Positions 6,142-7,276 of a stretch of 7,276 bases of DNA are shown here, in pieces; position 1 is the first letter of the stretch; every line of letters begins with the position of its first letter. The notes beneath the pieces are model-generated. The model saw nothing but the letters and a program-made list of their open reading frames with translations, had not been told where the DNA came from and did no database searches. Source of the stretch: an uncultured Gloeocapsa sp. (GTDB lineage: Bacteria > Cyanobacteriota > Cyanobacteriia > Cyanobacteriales > Gloeocapsaceae); NCBI GenBank assembly GCA_937930495.1, contig CALGKL010000069.1:1-7276 (forward strand). Direction: 5' to 3'. Both the position numbers and the translations under genes were made by a program.

Positions 6142-7276
6142 ATGATGAGCAATTTATTGGTTGAAACCAGTTGGGTAATTCCGTTTTATGGATTGATGGG
6201 GGGGATAGCTACTCTACCATGGTCAACGGGAATTATCCGTAAAACTGGACCTCGTCCGGCGGCTTACATAAATCTGTTGATGACTTTTTGGTCATTTGTC
6301 CACGTTTTTTTAGCTTTTAGCTCGATTTGGGGCAAAAATGCGCAACAATTATCCTTTAACTGGGTAGAAGTAGCTGATTTAAAATTATCCTTGGCGGTAG
6401 AAATCTCACCTGTGACTTTGGGTGCGATGTTACTAGTCTCAGGTATTAGTCTCTTAGCCCAACTCTATGCTTTAGGATATATGGAGAAAGATTGGTCTTT
6501 AGCTCGTTTTTACGGGTTAATGGGCTTTTTTGAGGCTTCTTTGTTGGGTATTGCTTTGAGTGACTCTCTCTTGCTGAGTTACGCCTTGCTAGAAGGTTTA
6601 ACTCTCTCTACCTATTTATTAGTTGGTTTTTGGTACGCCCAACCCCTAGTAGTAACAGCGGCACGAGATGCTTTTTTAACCAAACGGGTAGGAGATATTA
6701 TCCTGTTTATGGGTTTAATAGCTTTATCTAGTTATGGTGAAGGGTTGAGTTTTAGCGATTTACAAAGTTGGGCTTTAACTTCACCCTTACCTCCTCTGAC
6801 GGCAACCCTATTGGGATTATCTCTAATTGCCGGACCTACGGGTAAATGTGCGCAATTTCCCCTAAATTTGTGGTTAGATGAAGCGATGGAAGGACCTAAC
6901 CCCGCAGGAATCATGCGTAATTCTATCGTAGTTTCTGCTGGTGCTTATGTTTTAATCAAACTGCAACCAGTATTTACTCTCTCTCCGATTGCGGCTGATG
7001 GGTTGATTCTGATTGGGACAATTACTACGATTGGTACTTCTCTAATGGCTTTAGCCCAAATCGATATTAAACGGACTCTGTCTCATTCCACCAGTGCTTA
7101 TCTAGGTTTGGTGTTTATTGCCGTAGGTTTAGGACAAGTAGATATCGCTTTATTATTGTTATTAACTCATGCGATCGCCAAAGCTTTACTCTTTATGAGT
7201 GCCGGTGCGGTGATTCTCACTACTACTAACCAAAATATCACGGAGATGGGGGGTTTATGGTCAAAAATGCCGGCGA
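6142..7276 (+). CDS. ndhF4: NDH-1 subunit NdhF of the CO2-uptake type (NdhF3/NdhF4, probably NdhF4), 5' part
   Basis: 378 codons are visible and the 3' end is cut; the full protein is usually about 600 residues. It is a proton-pumping antiporter-like membrane subunit of the thylakoid NDH-1 variants that drive CO2 hydration. Motifs: TGPRPAAY (35-42), LLAQLYALGYMEKDW (104-118), LLEGLTLSTYLLVGFWYAQP (149-168) with the conserved membrane Glu151, ARDAFLTKRVGD (174-185), GKCAQFPLNLWLDEAMEGP (234-252) with Lys235, AQIDIKRTLSHST (305-317), and THAIAKALLFMSAG (342-355) with His343 and Lys347. After EAMEGP, respiratory NdhF1 has an S-A-L-I-H-A-type sequence; here it reads AGIMRNS, as I recall for NdhF3/F4. 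The TLPWS and YAQPLVVTAARDAF wording favours NdhF4 over NdhF3 from memory. In cyanobacteria ndhF4 is often followed by ndhD4 and cupB/chpX, which would lie beyond the edge. The start is ATG 6142 or 6145, with no clear Shine-Dalgarno. Confidence 0.85.
   Translation, partial: MMSNLLVETSWVIPFYGLMGGIATLPWSTGIIRKTGPRPAAYINLLMTFWSFVHVFLAFSSIWGKNAQQLSFNWVEVADLKLSLAVEISPVTLGAMLLVSGISLLAQLYALGYMEKDWSLARFYGLMGFFEASLLGIALSDSLLLSYALLEGLTLSTYLLVGFWYAQPLVVTAARDAFLTKRVGDIILFMGLIALSSYGEGLSFSDLQSWALTSPLPPLTATLLGLSLIAGPTGKCAQFPLNLWLDEAMEGPNPAGIMRNSIVVSAGAYVLIKLQPVFTLSPIAADGLILIGTITTIGTSLMALAQIDIKRTLSHSTSAYLGLVFIAVGLGQVDIALLLLLTHAIAKALLFMSAGAVILTTTNQNITEMGGLWSKMPA
7171..7178. repeat. HIP1 octamer GCGATCGC
   Basis: Inside ndhF, read as Ala-Ile-Ala in the conserved THAIAKA segment (344-346). 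Confidence 0.9.

Noticed and set aside
6732..6914. Minus-strand open frame of 60 codons inside ndhF
   Set aside because: It is antisense to highly conserved NdhF motifs and has no recognisable features.

Overview
The window comes from a cyanobacterial chromosome with low-to-moderate GC. Four things support this. There are six copies of the HIP1 octamer GCGATCGC in 7.3 kb. There is a partial NdhF of the NDH-1 type used for CO2 uptake. There is an adjacent DUF3038/DUF4335 gene pair, which I know only from cyanobacteria. There is also a PsiE-family protein of cyanobacterial type. I see no insertion sequence, tRNA, rRNA, CRISPR array or prophage gene. Genes are tightly packed and no gene-free stretch exceeds about 100 bases.

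Layout from left to right. Positions 1-1106 (minus strand) hold a two-gene unit: a short DUF3038 protein followed 4 nt later by a DUF4335 membrane-anchored protein that runs off the left edge. Divergent from it, at 1168-1467 (plus), is a 99-residue protein with a winged-helix-like C-terminal half, closed by a clear intrinsic terminator at 1487-1509. Positions 1512-5512 (minus) hold a two-gene operon transcribed leftward. Its first gene is a 1092-residue tubulin/FtsZ-superfamily protein (Tubulin_2 type) with a C-terminal zinc ribbon. The second is a WecG/TagA/CpsF (GT26) glycosyltransferase whose ATG overlaps the tubulin-like stop codon (ATGA). Divergent again, at 5613-6086 (plus), is a four-helix PsiE-family membrane protein. 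It is followed after 55 nt by the first 378 codons of an NdhF3/NdhF4-type NADH-quinone oxidoreductase-like subunit, probably NdhF4, cut by the right edge.

The most intriguing part is the tubulin-like/GT26 pair. A large GTPase-fold protein with a helical middle and a zinc-ribbon tail is translationally coupled to an enzyme that normally transfers a sugar to a lipid-linked intermediate at the inner face of the membrane. This suggests, as inference only, a cytoskeletal or membrane-remodelling factor tied to envelope polysaccharide synthesis. The 100-bp spacer between this operon and psiE holds a consensus -10 element facing left and a perfect 10-bp palindrome just upstream of it, a plausible operator. 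The psiE-ndhF pair may be co-transcribed, linking a PsiE-type membrane protein to the CO2-uptake NDH-1 complex.
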